Below the pieces are notes generated by a model, which saw only the letters and a list, made by a program, of their open reading frames with translations, was not told the origin of the DNA and ran no database searches. A stretch of DNA of 64,000 nt from an uncultured Rivibacter sp. GTDB taxonomy: Bacteria; Pseudomonadota; Gammaproteobacteria; Burkholderiales; Burkholderiaceae. Positions 8,034 through 15,635 of this stretch are shown piece after piece; within the stretch, counting starts at the first letter, position 1; each line of letters starts with the position of its first letter. The DNA lies in the NCBI GenBank assembly GCA_946480925.1, contig CAMLLU010000027.1, forward strand, positions 1-64,000, given 5' to 3'. The position numbers and the translations under genes were made by a program.

Positions 8034-8327
8034 ATGTTTGGCATTCTTCTCTCTGCCCTGAACGCCGCGCTGGCGTTCCTCGTGCGGTCTGTGATCGTCA
8101 AGTTCGCCGTGTTCTTCGGCTTGTTCTTCATCACGACTGAATTCATGCAGGTGCTTGTGTCTTCGGGTCTATTCCCGAGCGCGGGCGGCATCAGCTCCTC
8201 GTTGGGGTCGATCCCGGCAGGCGTCTGGTATTTCCTCGACCTGTTCAACGTATCGGCGGGCATCCCTCTGGTTCTGTCCGCCTACGCGACGCGGTTCATC
8301 ATCCGTCGAATTCCTGTGATCGGGTGA
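8034..8327 (+). CDS. DUF2523 family protein (pVI-like minor coat)
   Basis: 97 aa with three hydrophobic segments (about 5-25, 30-50, 65-90) and a basic C-terminus (RFIIRRIPVIG). DUF2523 proteins sit between the adsorption protein and Zot in inoviruses and are equated with virion-end protein pVI. The order and size fit here. It begins 6 bp after the adsorption gene and ends 3 bp before zot. Confidence 0.8.
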   Translation: MFGILLSALNAALAFLVRSVIVKFAVFFGLFFITTEFMQVLVSSGLFPSAGGISSSLGSIPAGVWYFLDLFNVSAGIPLVLSAYATRFIIRRIPVIG

Positions 8328-8330
8328 CGC

Positions 8331-9395
8331 ATGGCGATCAACTGCTATTGCGGCCTGCAAGGCTCTGGCAAGTCCTACGAGGTTGTGTCGTCTGTCATCC
8401 TCGAAGCCGTTTCACAGGGGAGACGGGTCGTAACGAACGTCAGCGGCATCGATGAGGATCGCATTCACGAATACCTCGTGAACAAACGCGATGCGGACGC
8501 TGAAAAGTTGGGCTGCATCGTTCATGTCACCAATGACCGCATCACCCAGCCTCAGTTTTTCCCGGACGAGGAGAAGCCGGAGCTTGATTCGGTTGTTCAG
8601 GGCGGCGACCTCGTAGCGGTGGACGAGGCTTGGCGATTCTGGGGCACAGACCTTGGCAAGCTCAGCCATGAGCACATGCAGTTCTTTCGCATGCATCGGC
8701 ACTACGTGCATCCCAAGACATCTGTGGCCTGCGACGTGGCCCTGATGACTCAGGACGTGACCGGCCTGCATCGCTCGGTGAAGAACGTGATTGAGTTCAC
8801 TTTCAAGATGCAGAAGCACAAGTCCCTCGGGCTTGCCAAGCGCTATCGCGTTGACATCCACGAGGGCTGGAAGATCAATGGCAAGACCCGCATCGACCAT
8901 CGGCAAAAGGCATACGACCCAGAGATTTTTCCCCTGTACCAGTCCTACGCTGGCGGGCAAGGCACCGAGGCGGCAATCGACAAGCGGCAGAACATCCTGG
9001 GCAATCGAACCTTGTGGATGTACGCGGGCGGCTTTGTCGTCTTGGCGCTCATTTCAGGTGTGTCGATCTGGCGCTTTTTCCACCCCACAGCGGCGAAGAC
9101 ATCTGCCGCTCCTTCGGCCACCTCTGCACCGGCTTCTGCGACTCAGCCTTCCGTGGTCAAAGTCGATCAGCCTCCAATGTCTGAATCGTGGCGCATCGTC
9201 GGTGAGTACCAGTCCGGCACTGACCGCTGGGTCGTTGTATCTGATGAATTAGGGCGTCTTCGGGTCGAGAGTCCCAGCGTCTTTACGTCCTCAGGCCCTG
9301 CAATGGTTGGTGACATTGATGGCGCTCGGGTCGCACGGTGGACTGGCCGCATTCCTCACGCTCCGTCCGTTCAAGCCCCGGAGGTGCTCAAGTGA
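8331..9395 (+). CDS. zot: Zot-domain assembly ATPase (pI-like)
   Basis: 354 aa. Walker A is GLQGSGKS at residues 8-15 and Walker B is LVAVDEAW at about 97-104. A single transmembrane helix lies at about 226-246 and a periplasmic tail follows. This is the Zonular occludens toxin/pI family, which drives extrusion of filamentous phage through the inner membrane with the secretin. The last codon overlaps the GTG start of the secretin gene. Inovirus identity rests strongly on this gene. Toxin activity should not be inferred from the family name. Confidence 0.93.
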   Translation: MAINCYCGLQGSGKSYEVVSSVILEAVSQGRRVVTNVSGIDEDRIHEYLVNKRDADAEKLGCIVHVTNDRITQPQFFPDEEKPELDSVVQGGDLVAVDEAWRFWGTDLGKLSHEHMQFFRMHRHYVHPKTSVACDVALMTQDVTGLHRSVKNVIEFTFKMQKHKSLGLAKRYRVDIHEGWKINGKTRIDHRQKAYDPEIFPLYQSYAGGQGTEAAIDKRQNILGNRTLWMYAGGFVVLALISGVSIWRFFHPTAAKTSAAPSATSAPASATQPSVVKVDQPPMSESWRIVGEYQSGTDRWVVVSDELGRLRVESPSVFTSSGPAMVGDIDGARVARWTGRIPHAPSVQAPEVLK

Positions 9396-10663
9396 AAAAG
9401 CTGCTTGCGATCCTTGCCCTCGCGTTCAGCGTGCTTGCTCAGGCGCAGATAGTCCCCACGTCAGCACAGCCTGTGAAGTTTGACTTTCAGTCCATCAGCG
9501 TCCCTCAGGTTATCCAGCTGGTGTATGCCGACGTGCTCAAGCAGTCCTTCGTCATCGACCCGGCTGTCATCTCCGATGGTCGCGTTGTGTCTTTCCGGTT
9601 TGACTCGTCCAAGGGCAACTTGCGCACTTTCTGGACGGCCTTTCTCGACTCACTCGGCCTATCCGTTGAAACGAGATCTGGCGTTGACTTCGTGACCGTC
9701 AAGAAGCCTGACCAGCCGAAGCCAGTTCCCACCGACGCCTACGTCTACAGGCCGCGTTTTCGTTCCGTCCAGTACCTCGTCGATCTGTTGGGCTCTCTGT
9801 TCAAGTCTGGGGCCTTCTCTGTTCAACGCGCGGTTCGTTCCTCTCCCGGCGAACCATCACCAACCAACGCTCCCCCTGCGAGTGCATCTGCTCAGGTTCA
9901 AACTGACTCGGACACTCTGATCTTCCAGGGCTCGGAAGTCGAAGTTGCCAACCTGAAGCGATTGCTTGCCCAGGTTGATCTGCCCGTTGGTGAGGTGTTT
10001 GTCCGCGCTGTTCTGTTCGAGGTGTCCACAGGCCGTGAAGATGCGTCTGGCTTTTCGCTTGCTCTGAGCCTTCTTGGTGGAAAGCTCGGCGTATCCATCG
10101 GTTCTTCGCCATCACAGGCAAACGCGGTCACTTTCAAGTCGGGGACTATTGATGCAGCCTTTGGTCTTCTTGCCTCAGACAGCCGCTTCAAGACCCTTTC
10201 CTCGCCACGCCTGCGCGTCAAGAGCGGAACGTCTGCCCGACTGATGGTCGGCCAGGACGTGCCCACCCTCGGCTCTGTCTCCTACCCACAGGGAGGTGGT
10301 GCTCCCGTTCAATCCGTCGAGTATCGGAGTGCTGGCGTCATCTTCTCTTTGTCTCCCACGGTGCGCGACTCTTTGATTGACCTGCTTGTCGATCAGCAGA
10401 TTTCAGACTTCGCCAAGACCGAGACCGGCGTCAACAACTCCCCCACGCTCAGCAAGCGCGCCTTGTCCACCACTGTCAGCCTTTCCGATGGCGAACTGGT
10501 TCTGCTCGGCGGACTCACCAGCCAGAAGCTCGTGGAGTCATCAAGCGGCTTGTCGTGGCTTCCCAAGGCGCTTCGTTCATCTGGTCAAAGCCAGTCGCAG
10601 ACGGAAGTTTTGCTACTGTTGCAGGTGGAGCGCGTGCAAGCAGATTCGGTCGCGGCACGCTGA
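9392..10663 (+). CDS. Phage secretin (pIV-like outer-membrane channel)
   Basis: 423 aa from a GTG at 9392, preceded by GGAGG at 9380-9384. Signal peptide (KKLLAILALAFSVLAQAQ), N-terminal STN/N0-like domain (about 25-110), linker rich in Pro and Ser (about 150-175), then the secretin domain with VFVRAVLFEVSTG and a typical LVLLGGLTS near the end. It forms the outer-membrane exit gate for virions. Its presence means the phage does not need a host secretin. The length is close to pIV of Ff phages. An ATG at 9338 in the same frame lacks a signal peptide at the N-terminus. Confidence 0.92.
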   Translation: MKKLLAILALAFSVLAQAQIVPTSAQPVKFDFQSISVPQVIQLVYADVLKQSFVIDPAVISDGRVVSFRFDSSKGNLRTFWTAFLDSLGLSVETRSGVDFVTVKKPDQPKPVPTDAYVYRPRFRSVQYLVDLLGSLFKSGAFSVQRAVRSSPGEPSPTNAPPASASAQVQTDSDTLIFQGSEVEVANLKRLLAQVDLPVGEVFVRAVLFEVSTGREDASGFSLALSLLGGKLGVSIGSSPSQANAVTFKSGTIDAAFGLLASDSRFKTLSSPRLRVKSGTSARLMVGQDVPTLGSVSYPQGGGAPVQSVEYRSAGVIFSLSPTVRDSLIDLLVDQQISDFAKTETGVNNSPTLSKRALSTTVSLSDGELVLLGGLTSQKLVESSSGLSWLPKALRSSGQSQSQTEVLLLLQVERVQADSVAAR

Positions 10664-10673
10664 AACACTCACA

Positions 10674-10692
10674 GTCGTACTGCCAGTACGAC
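10674..10692. promoter_or_regulatory. 19-bp perfect dyad upstream of the cargo pair
   Basis: GTCGTACTG-C-CAGTACGAC is a perfect 9-bp inverted repeat around a central C, 11 bp after the secretin stop and 25 bp before the next gene. Its 13-bp core GTACTGCCAGTAC recurs at 11558-11570 after the exonuclease gene. It is probably a protein-binding site or boundary element. Confidence 0.6.
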
Positions 10693-10717
10693 TTCCAGCT
10701 TTTGGAGGGCCGCAGAA

Positions 10718-11014
10718 GTGCAGGACGATGATCGGTTCGGCGTTCCGGAAAGCGCTTTTTTGACGGCCCAGAAAGCCCATGGGCGCGCTCAGACCGTGCG
10801 ATGTGGGGTGTACGTGCCTACCCGTTCTGAAGTGCGCTCCATGCCCCCTGAAACCCTGCGCCCCCTGCTGATTGAATGGCTGTGGGAGTCGCCCTCGGAG
10901 TTGATCCCGACCGATCAGCAAATCAGCCAGGTCAAAGCGGAGCTTGAGGCCAGGCCGGACGCTGACGCAATGGCCGCGTTGATTGAAGAGTGCCGCCATT
11001 ACATCGAGGGCTGA
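10718..11014 (+). CDS. Hypothetical protein of the right-end cargo module
   Basis: 98 aa from GTG 10718, with GGAGG at 10704-10708. It is acidic in the C-terminal half. It has no signal peptide or membrane segment. The stop lies 2 bp before the GTG of the exonuclease gene, so the two are co-translated. It is not part of the standard inovirus gene set. I do not recognise a family. A role as regulator or partner of the exonuclease is only a guess from linkage. Confidence 0.65.
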   Translation: MQDDDRFGVPESAFLTAQKAHGRAQTVRCGVYVPTRSEVRSMPPETLRPLLIEWLWESPSELIPTDQQISQVKAELEARPDADAMAALIEECRHYIEG

Positions 11015-11016
11015 CC

Positions 11017-11553
11017 GTGGATGCGCCGATCCTCGTCATCGACCTTGAGGCGACCTGTTCTGACGATGGAAGCATCACGCCAGAGCAGATGGAGGTGATC
11101 GAACTGGGCGCAGTCTGGGCCACGCCTGCCGGTGAAGTCATCGCCACCATGCAGCGCTTTGTCAGGCCGACCGAGCGCCCGACCCTTACCCCCTTCTGCC
11201 TTTCACTGACCCACATCGAGCAGGCCAGCATCGACACCGCGCCGAACTGGCCCACGGTTGCCGCCGAGTTGGCCGAGTTCGCCCGCCTGCACGCCGGGCA
11301 GTGTTGGGGGAGTTGGGGCAAGTACGACGCACGCCAGATCGAGCGCGAGACGGCCCGCCATGCCTTCGCTGACCCGCTGGCAGGGCTCCCCCACGTCAAC
11401 CTAAAGGCAGCGTTCGCCAAGGCCCGCAGGATCAAGCAGGTGGGCATGGCCATGGCCTTGCAGATCGTCGGCTTTGAGCTGGAAGGCGAGCACCACCGCG
11501 CCCTTTCGGACGCCCGGAACATCGCCAAGCTACTTCCCTATGCGCTCGCCTGA
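11017..11553 (+). CDS. DEDDh-family 3'-5' exonuclease
   Basis: 178 aa from GTG 11017. Exo I is VIDLEAT (Asp and Glu, about residues 7-9). Exo II has an Asp in WGKYDARQIE, and Exo III is EGEHHRALSDA with the His and Asp of the DEDDh type. It is a stand-alone nuclease of the DnaQ/KapD-like superfamily and would cut DNA or RNA from 3' ends using two metal ions. A phage gene after the secretin is outside the inovirus core, so it is likely accessory (defence, anti-defence or replication). Inverted repeats flank it and its partner. Confidence 0.85.
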   Translation: MDAPILVIDLEATCSDDGSITPEQMEVIELGAVWATPAGEVIATMQRFVRPTERPTLTPFCLSLTHIEQASIDTAPNWPTVAAELAEFARLHAGQCWGSWGKYDARQIERETARHAFADPLAGLPHVNLKAAFAKARRIKQVGMAMALQIVGFELEGEHHRALSDARNIAKLLPYALA

Positions 11554-11556
11554 ACC

Positions 11557-11571
11557 TGTACTGCCAGTACA
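11557..11571. promoter_or_regulatory. 15-bp perfect dyad after the cargo pair
   Basis: TGTACTG-C-CAGTACA, 4 bp after the exonuclease stop, repeats the 13-bp core of the dyad at 10674-10692. Confidence 0.55.
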
Positions 11572-11614
11572 CGTGTGAGCGTTTCAGCGTGGCAGTTGTC
11601 TCTCTGCCTTCGTC

Positions 11615-11643
11615 GTTATCGTAATTACCGTAATTACGATAAC
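11615..11643. repeat. 29-bp perfect palindrome, AT-rich
   Basis: GTTATCGTAATTAC and its exact inverse complement are separated by a single C. The unit CGTAATTAC also appears as two direct copies. It is unusually AT-rich for its surroundings. It may be a protein-binding site, a terminator-like hairpin, or part of the origin. Confidence 0.7.
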
Positions 11644-11725
11644 TACCGTAGCAAGCTCACGGCTTGCCCTTCCGGTGTTCCTTGCTCTGGCCGTCGCCCT
11701 CTCGCGTCCTGAAGCTCTCGCTCGG

Positions 11726-11819
11726 GTCAAGCAGAACTTGCGGGACCGTGGAATAAATGGGGTCGAGCGCAGCGAGGGGCCCCCGTTTATGCCGCGAAAG
11801 CCCGGAAGTTGTGCTTGAC
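11726..11819. other. Large imperfect hairpin, candidate packaging signal or origin
   Basis: The outer arms 11726-11744 and 11801-11819 pair at 17 of 19 positions. The inner arms ATAAATGGGG (11753-11762) and CCCCGTTTAT (11781-11790) pair at all 10 positions with one G-T. On one viral strand this makes a long two-part stem of the kind inoviruses use for packaging initiation and complementary-strand synthesis. Confidence 0.55.
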
Positions 11820-11936
11820 GCGCTCCCCCTCAGTACGCTTCCGGCATCGCCGGGGGATGTAGGCCGCAGGCCGTTAAGCAGCCCCCGGTGGTGCCTCACG
11901 GCGAGTGGCCCCCGGCAGGGCCGCCGGAGGCACACT

Positions 11937-11964
11937 GTCAACAGCGTCAACGAGGTGTCAACGG
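11937..11964 (+). promoter_or_regulatory. Right arm-type repeats (three GTCAAC units)
   Basis: GTCAAC at 11937, 11946 and 11957. The last two form the same 19-base unit found at 116-134 (18 of 19 identical). They lie 91 bp from attR and are candidate integrase arm sites. Confidence 0.5.
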
Positions 11965-12054
11965 CATAGCTGCCCAGTGCGGATACAATGCAGGCTCAAG
12001 CTTCGCTAAGTCGTTGATTTGCTGGGTATTGCGGACCTATTGCGGGCCTGGGTC

Positions 12055-12104
<50 letters not shown>

Positions 12105-12112
12105 GATCTCCC

Positions 12113-12154
12113 AGAAGCGTTAGCAGGCAAGTGCCCGCTAACGCTTCTTTGCTT
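12113..12154 (+). terminator. Original host terminator of the tRNA-Met gene
   Basis: AGAAGCGTTAGC (12113-12124) pairs perfectly with 12137-12148, followed by TTGCTTT. It lies 9 bp after the CCA of attR and would have ended tRNA-Met transcription before the insertion. Confidence 0.75.
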
Positions 12155-12194
12155 TGGGCCTTCCTTCGCTTCAGGCCTTTCCGTCCGCAAACGC

Positions 12195-13019
12195 ATGCTC
12201 AGCCTGACGCAGCTCACCATCCGCCGCGCGAGGGAAGAACGCCTGCCGCAGGTGGCCGGCAGCCTGGCCTTCGCGACCGTGCTGTCGATCGTGCCGCTGT
12301 TCGCCGTGAGCTTCGCGCTGTTCACGCGCTTTCCGGTCTTCAGCCGCTTCGAGCAGGCCATCGAAGAGCATCTGCTCAGGAGCCTGCTGCCGGCCGAGAT
12401 CTCGCGCACGGTGCTCAAGCACCTGGGCCAGTTCGCGGCCAATGCCAACGGCCTCACTCTGGTGGGCTCGCTGTTCCTGCTGCTCGCGGCCATGGCGCTG
12501 CTGCTCACGGTGGAGAACGCGCTCAATCAGATCTGGCAGGTGAAAAAAGGCCGCCCGATCTTCAAGCGGCTGGGGCTCCACGCGCTGATGCTGGCCGTCG
12601 GGCCACCGGCGCTGGGCGCCAGCTTGTGGGCCACGTCGTATCTCTTCAGCGCGTCGATCGGGTTGATCGGTACGGTGCCGGCCCCCGTCGAGTTCGTGCT
12701 CCATCTGGGCCCGGTGCTGCTGGGGCTCGTCGCCTTCGGCTGCGTGTTCTATTTCGTGCCCAACGCCCCCGTGCGACGACGCGATGCGTTCGTGGGCGGG
12801 CTGCTCGCGAGCGTCGCCTTCGAGCTGGGCAAGCGCGGCTTTGCCGCCTACCTGCTCAAGGTGCCCACCTACAAGGCCGTCTACGGCGCATTTGCGGTGG
12901 TGCCCGTCTTCTTGCTGTGGGTGTATTTCTCCTGGCTCGTGACGCTGGCGGCCGCGCTCGTCACCGCCAACCTCGGCCGCGGCGCCAAGCGGCCGGCGGG
13001 CAAGCCTCCTCGCCGATGA
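12195..13019 (+). CDS. YihY/BrkB-family inner-membrane protein
   Basis: 274 aa with about six transmembrane segments. The opening RQ/RAREERLPQVAGSLAF and SIVPLFAV, then LLLTVENALNQIW in the middle, are family signatures. The older label 'ribonuclease BN' for this family is known to be wrong and should not be used as a function. It is the first host gene beyond attR. The physiological role is unknown. Confidence 0.85.
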   Translation: MLSLTQLTIRRAREERLPQVAGSLAFATVLSIVPLFAVSFALFTRFPVFSRFEQAIEEHLLRSLLPAEISRTVLKHLGQFAANANGLTLVGSLFLLLAAMALLLTVENALNQIWQVKKGRPIFKRLGLHALMLAVGPPALGASLWATSYLFSASIGLIGTVPAPVEFVLHLGPVLLGLVAFGCVFYFVPNAPVRRRDAFVGGLLASVAFELGKRGFAAYLLKVPTYKAVYGAFAVVPVFLLWVYFSWLVTLAAALVTANLGRGAKRPAGKPPRR

Positions 13020-13137
13020 ATGACGCGCGTTCGGCGGCGTGATCGTTCCTGCCAATCCGTTTCACGCAATCGGCCATCGCGGGGCCACAGGCCACTGCCT
13101 AGACTGGGCCGGCATCACCACTGCGCCCCCCCCTACG

Positions 13138-14301
13138 ATGACCGACTCTTCCACCACCGCACCGCTGGCCGGCGTGCGCGTGCTCGACCTCACGCGCCTG
13201 CTGCCGGGGCCGATGTGCACGCTGCACCTCGCTGACCTGGGCGCCGACGTGATCAAGATCGAAGACACCGGCGTCGGCGACTATGCCGCGCCGGCCTTGC
13301 GCGGGCTCGTGCAGCGCAACAAGCGCGCCATCCGCCTGAACCTGAAGCAGCCCGAGGGCGTGGCCGTGCTGCATGCACTCGCGCGCACGGCCGACGTGCT
13401 GGTGGAGAGCTTTCGACCCGGCGTGATGGCACGGCTCGGCGCGGGTTACGACACGCTGGCTGCACTAAACCCCAAGCTCGTGTACTGCAGCATCACGGGC
13501 TACGGCCAGAGCGGCCCTTATCGCGATGAGCCCGGCCACGACCTCAACTACTGCGCGCTGGCCGGTGTGAGCGAGCAGATCGGCCGCGCGGGCGATGCGC
13601 CGGCGCTTTCGAACGTGCCGGTGGCCGACCTGCTGGGCGGCTCGCTCACCGCGGCCATGGGCCTGCTGGCAGCGCTGTTCGACGCGCAGCGCACCGGTCG
13701 CGGCCGGCACGTGGACGTTGCCATTGCCGACAGCATGCTCGCGCACGCGGTGGTGCCGATGATCAGCGTGCTGAAAGAAGGCCACACCCGCCCGGCCGGC
13801 ACCGACAAGCTGTCGGGTGGCCAGCCCTGCTACGGCCTCTACCGCACGCGCGACGGCCGGCACCTCGCGGTGGGTGCGCTCGAGCGCAAGTTCTGGGACC
13901 GCTTCTGCGAAGTTCTAGGCCGCGAAGACCTCAAGCCGCGGCACCTGCCCGCCGAGGCCACCGAACGCGAGGCCTTGCGGGCCGATCTGGCCGAAATCAT
14001 CGGCTCGCAGCCGCTGGCTTTCTGGCAGCGACGCTTCGCCGGCACGGGCTGCTGCGTCACGCCGGTGCAACGGCTGCATGAAGCGCTGGACGATCCGCAC
14101 TTTCGCGCACGCGGCATGGTGGTCGAAGCGGGCGACGGTGGCGCGCGCCAGCTGGCCTGCCCGGTCAAGATGACGGGCTACCGGTTCGAGTTGCGCCACA
14201 TGGCACCGCAGCCCGGCGAACACAGCGACGAAGTGCTGGGCGAACTCGGCTACGACGCAGGCCAACGCGAAGCCCTGCGTGCGCAGGGCGTCATCGCCTG
14301 A
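13138..14301 (+). CDS. CoA-transferase family III protein, alpha-methylacyl-CoA racemase-like
   Basis: 387 aa from ATG 13138 (MTDSSTTAPL). It has the family III start GVRVLDLTRLLPGPMCT and a GADVIKIED motif. GHDLNYCALAG and VADLLGG match the regions that carry the catalytic His and Asp in alpha-methylacyl-CoA racemases, so racemisation of 2-methylacyl-CoA is more likely than CoA transfer. Such an enzyme would prepare branched acyl-CoAs for the dehydrogenases downstream. A longer frame from 13039 lacks homology-like content. Substrate is unknown. Confidence 0.75.
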   Translation: MTDSSTTAPLAGVRVLDLTRLLPGPMCTLHLADLGADVIKIEDTGVGDYAAPALRGLVQRNKRAIRLNLKQPEGVAVLHALARTADVLVESFRPGVMARLGAGYDTLAALNPKLVYCSITGYGQSGPYRDEPGHDLNYCALAGVSEQIGRAGDAPALSNVPVADLLGGSLTAAMGLLAALFDAQRTGRGRHVDVAIADSMLAHAVVPMISVLKEGHTRPAGTDKLSGGQPCYGLYRTRDGRHLAVGALERKFWDRFCEVLGREDLKPRHLPAEATEREALRADLAEIIGSQPLAFWQRRFAGTGCCVTPVQRLHEALDDPHFRARGMVVEAGDGGARQLACPVKMTGYRFELRHMAPQPGEHSDEVLGELGYDAGQREALRAQGVIA

Positions 14302-14408
14302 TGCTCGCCGCTGCCGGCGCCCTACGTGATCCTCCGCGTTGGCCGCGCCCGGGCCGTGCAACACAATGCGCCGCAACGCCCACCGGCGGGCCGCAGCGTT
14401 GCGCACGC

Positions 14409-15440
14409 ATGGCGACCACCACCAGCTTCACGCACCACACCATCGCCATCCAGCAGGTCGAGCAGATCCTGCTGGGCGCGCGTGGCCGGGGCGCGAACGT
14501 CGAAGCCCTTTTGCAGCGCGCCGGCATTTCACCCGCGCTGCTCGACTCGCCACTGTCGCGCGTGACGCAAGGGCAGTACGCCGCGCTCATCTTCGTGCTG
14601 CGCCATGCCATGCGCGACGAGCTGTGGGGCCTGTGCCGCCGGCCTTTGCCGCCGGGCAGCTTCGAAATGGGCTGCCGCCTGCTCATCAACGCGCGCACGC
14701 TCGGCGAGGCGCTGCGCACGGGGCTGCGCTATTACCGCCTGCTGCTGGACGACTTCGTGCCGCGCCTGCACGTGCAGAGCAACGTGGCGCGGTTGCGCCT
14801 CGTGTCGCGCGGTGAAGCCGGCCCCGCGTTGGCCTACGCCGAGCGTGCGTTCTCGTTCTTCGCCTACGGCCTCGCCTGCTGGCTGGTGGCGCGGCGCGTG
14901 CCGCTGCTGGCGGTGGACTACCCGCAATCGGCGCTGGCCCACAGCAACGACGCGGGCGTGCTGTTCCAGGCCCCCGTGCACTACGACCAGCCCGGCACCG
15001 GCTGGCGCTTCGACACCCGCTGGCTGGAGCTGCCCGTGGTGCAGAACGCGCAGAGCCTCGGCGAATTCCTGCAGCAGGCACCCGCGAGCCTGCTCGTGAA
15101 ATACCGCGACCAGAGCAGCGTGACCGAACGCATTCGCCGCATCCTGCGTCGCCACCTGGCCGGTGAGCTGCCCTCGCTCGAAGAGATCGGCCACCAGCTC
15201 GCGATGACGCCGCAGACGCTGCGCCGCCGGCTGCACGACGAGGGCCAGGGCTTTCGCGCCATCAAGGACGACCTGCGCCGCGATGCGGCCATCGAATACC
15301 TCGCGCATCCCGAGCTCACGCTGCCCGAGATCGCGGCGCTGCTGGGCTTTTCGGAAGCCAGCACCTTCCACCGCGCCTTCAAGCACTGGACCGGCGTGGC
15401 GCCCGGTGAGTACCGACACAAGAAGTTGCTCGACCGCTGA
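14409..15440 (+). CDS. AraC-family transcriptional regulator
   Basis: 343 aa from ATG 14409 (MATTTSFTHH). The N-terminal part (about 15-210) fits the arabinose-binding-type domain of the AraC group that includes OruR and ArgR-like regulators. The C-terminal 100 residues carry two helix-turn-helix motifs (IGHQLAMTPQTLRRRL and IAALLGFSEASTFHRAF). It lies between the racemase-like gene and the first Bug gene and probably activates part of this catabolic region. The ATG at 14301 would give a 36-aa low-complexity extension and is unlikely. Confidence 0.85.
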   Translation: MATTTSFTHHTIAIQQVEQILLGARGRGANVEALLQRAGISPALLDSPLSRVTQGQYAALIFVLRHAMRDELWGLCRRPLPPGSFEMGCRLLINARTLGEALRTGLRYYRLLLDDFVPRLHVQSNVARLRLVSRGEAGPALAYAERAFSFFAYGLACWLVARRVPLLAVDYPQSALAHSNDAGVLFQAPVHYDQPGTGWRFDTRWLELPVVQNAQSLGEFLQQAPASLLVKYRDQSSVTERIRRILRRHLAGELPSLEEIGHQLAMTPQTLRRRLHDEGQGFRAIKDDLRRDAAIEYLAHPELTLPEIAALLGFSEASTFHRAFKHWTGVAPGEYRHKKLLDR

Positions 15441-15635
15441 CGCCGCGGCACGCGCGGTGCCCGCCCCGCCCGCTCAGGGCTTTCCCGCAGCGCGGCCCGC
15501 GTTGTCACTTTCTGCCAATGCTTCGAGCGTCGCGGCCATTGGATGCAGCAGCTCGCACTTCCAAACTGCACTCGTCGCGGCCCCGAGGGCGACACACACG
15601 CGCGCGCCCCACGCACAACGAAGGAGACAAACGCC

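Larger units (their letters stand above)
11572..12054. other. Inovirus right-end non-coding region (origin / packaging / attP arm)
   Basis: About 480 bp without a credible gene. It holds a 29-bp palindrome (11615-11643), a 94-nt hairpin (11726-11819), smaller GC-rich inverted repeats around 11840-11930 and a triple GTCAAC array (11937-11962). In filamentous phages the region after the last morphogenesis gene carries the replication origins and the packaging hairpin. Here it also adjoins the attachment core. Confidence 0.6.

Noticed and set aside
8331..9395. Zot as an enterotoxin
   Set aside because: The domain is the inovirus pI assembly ATPase. Walker motifs and gene order explain it. There is no evidence of toxin function.
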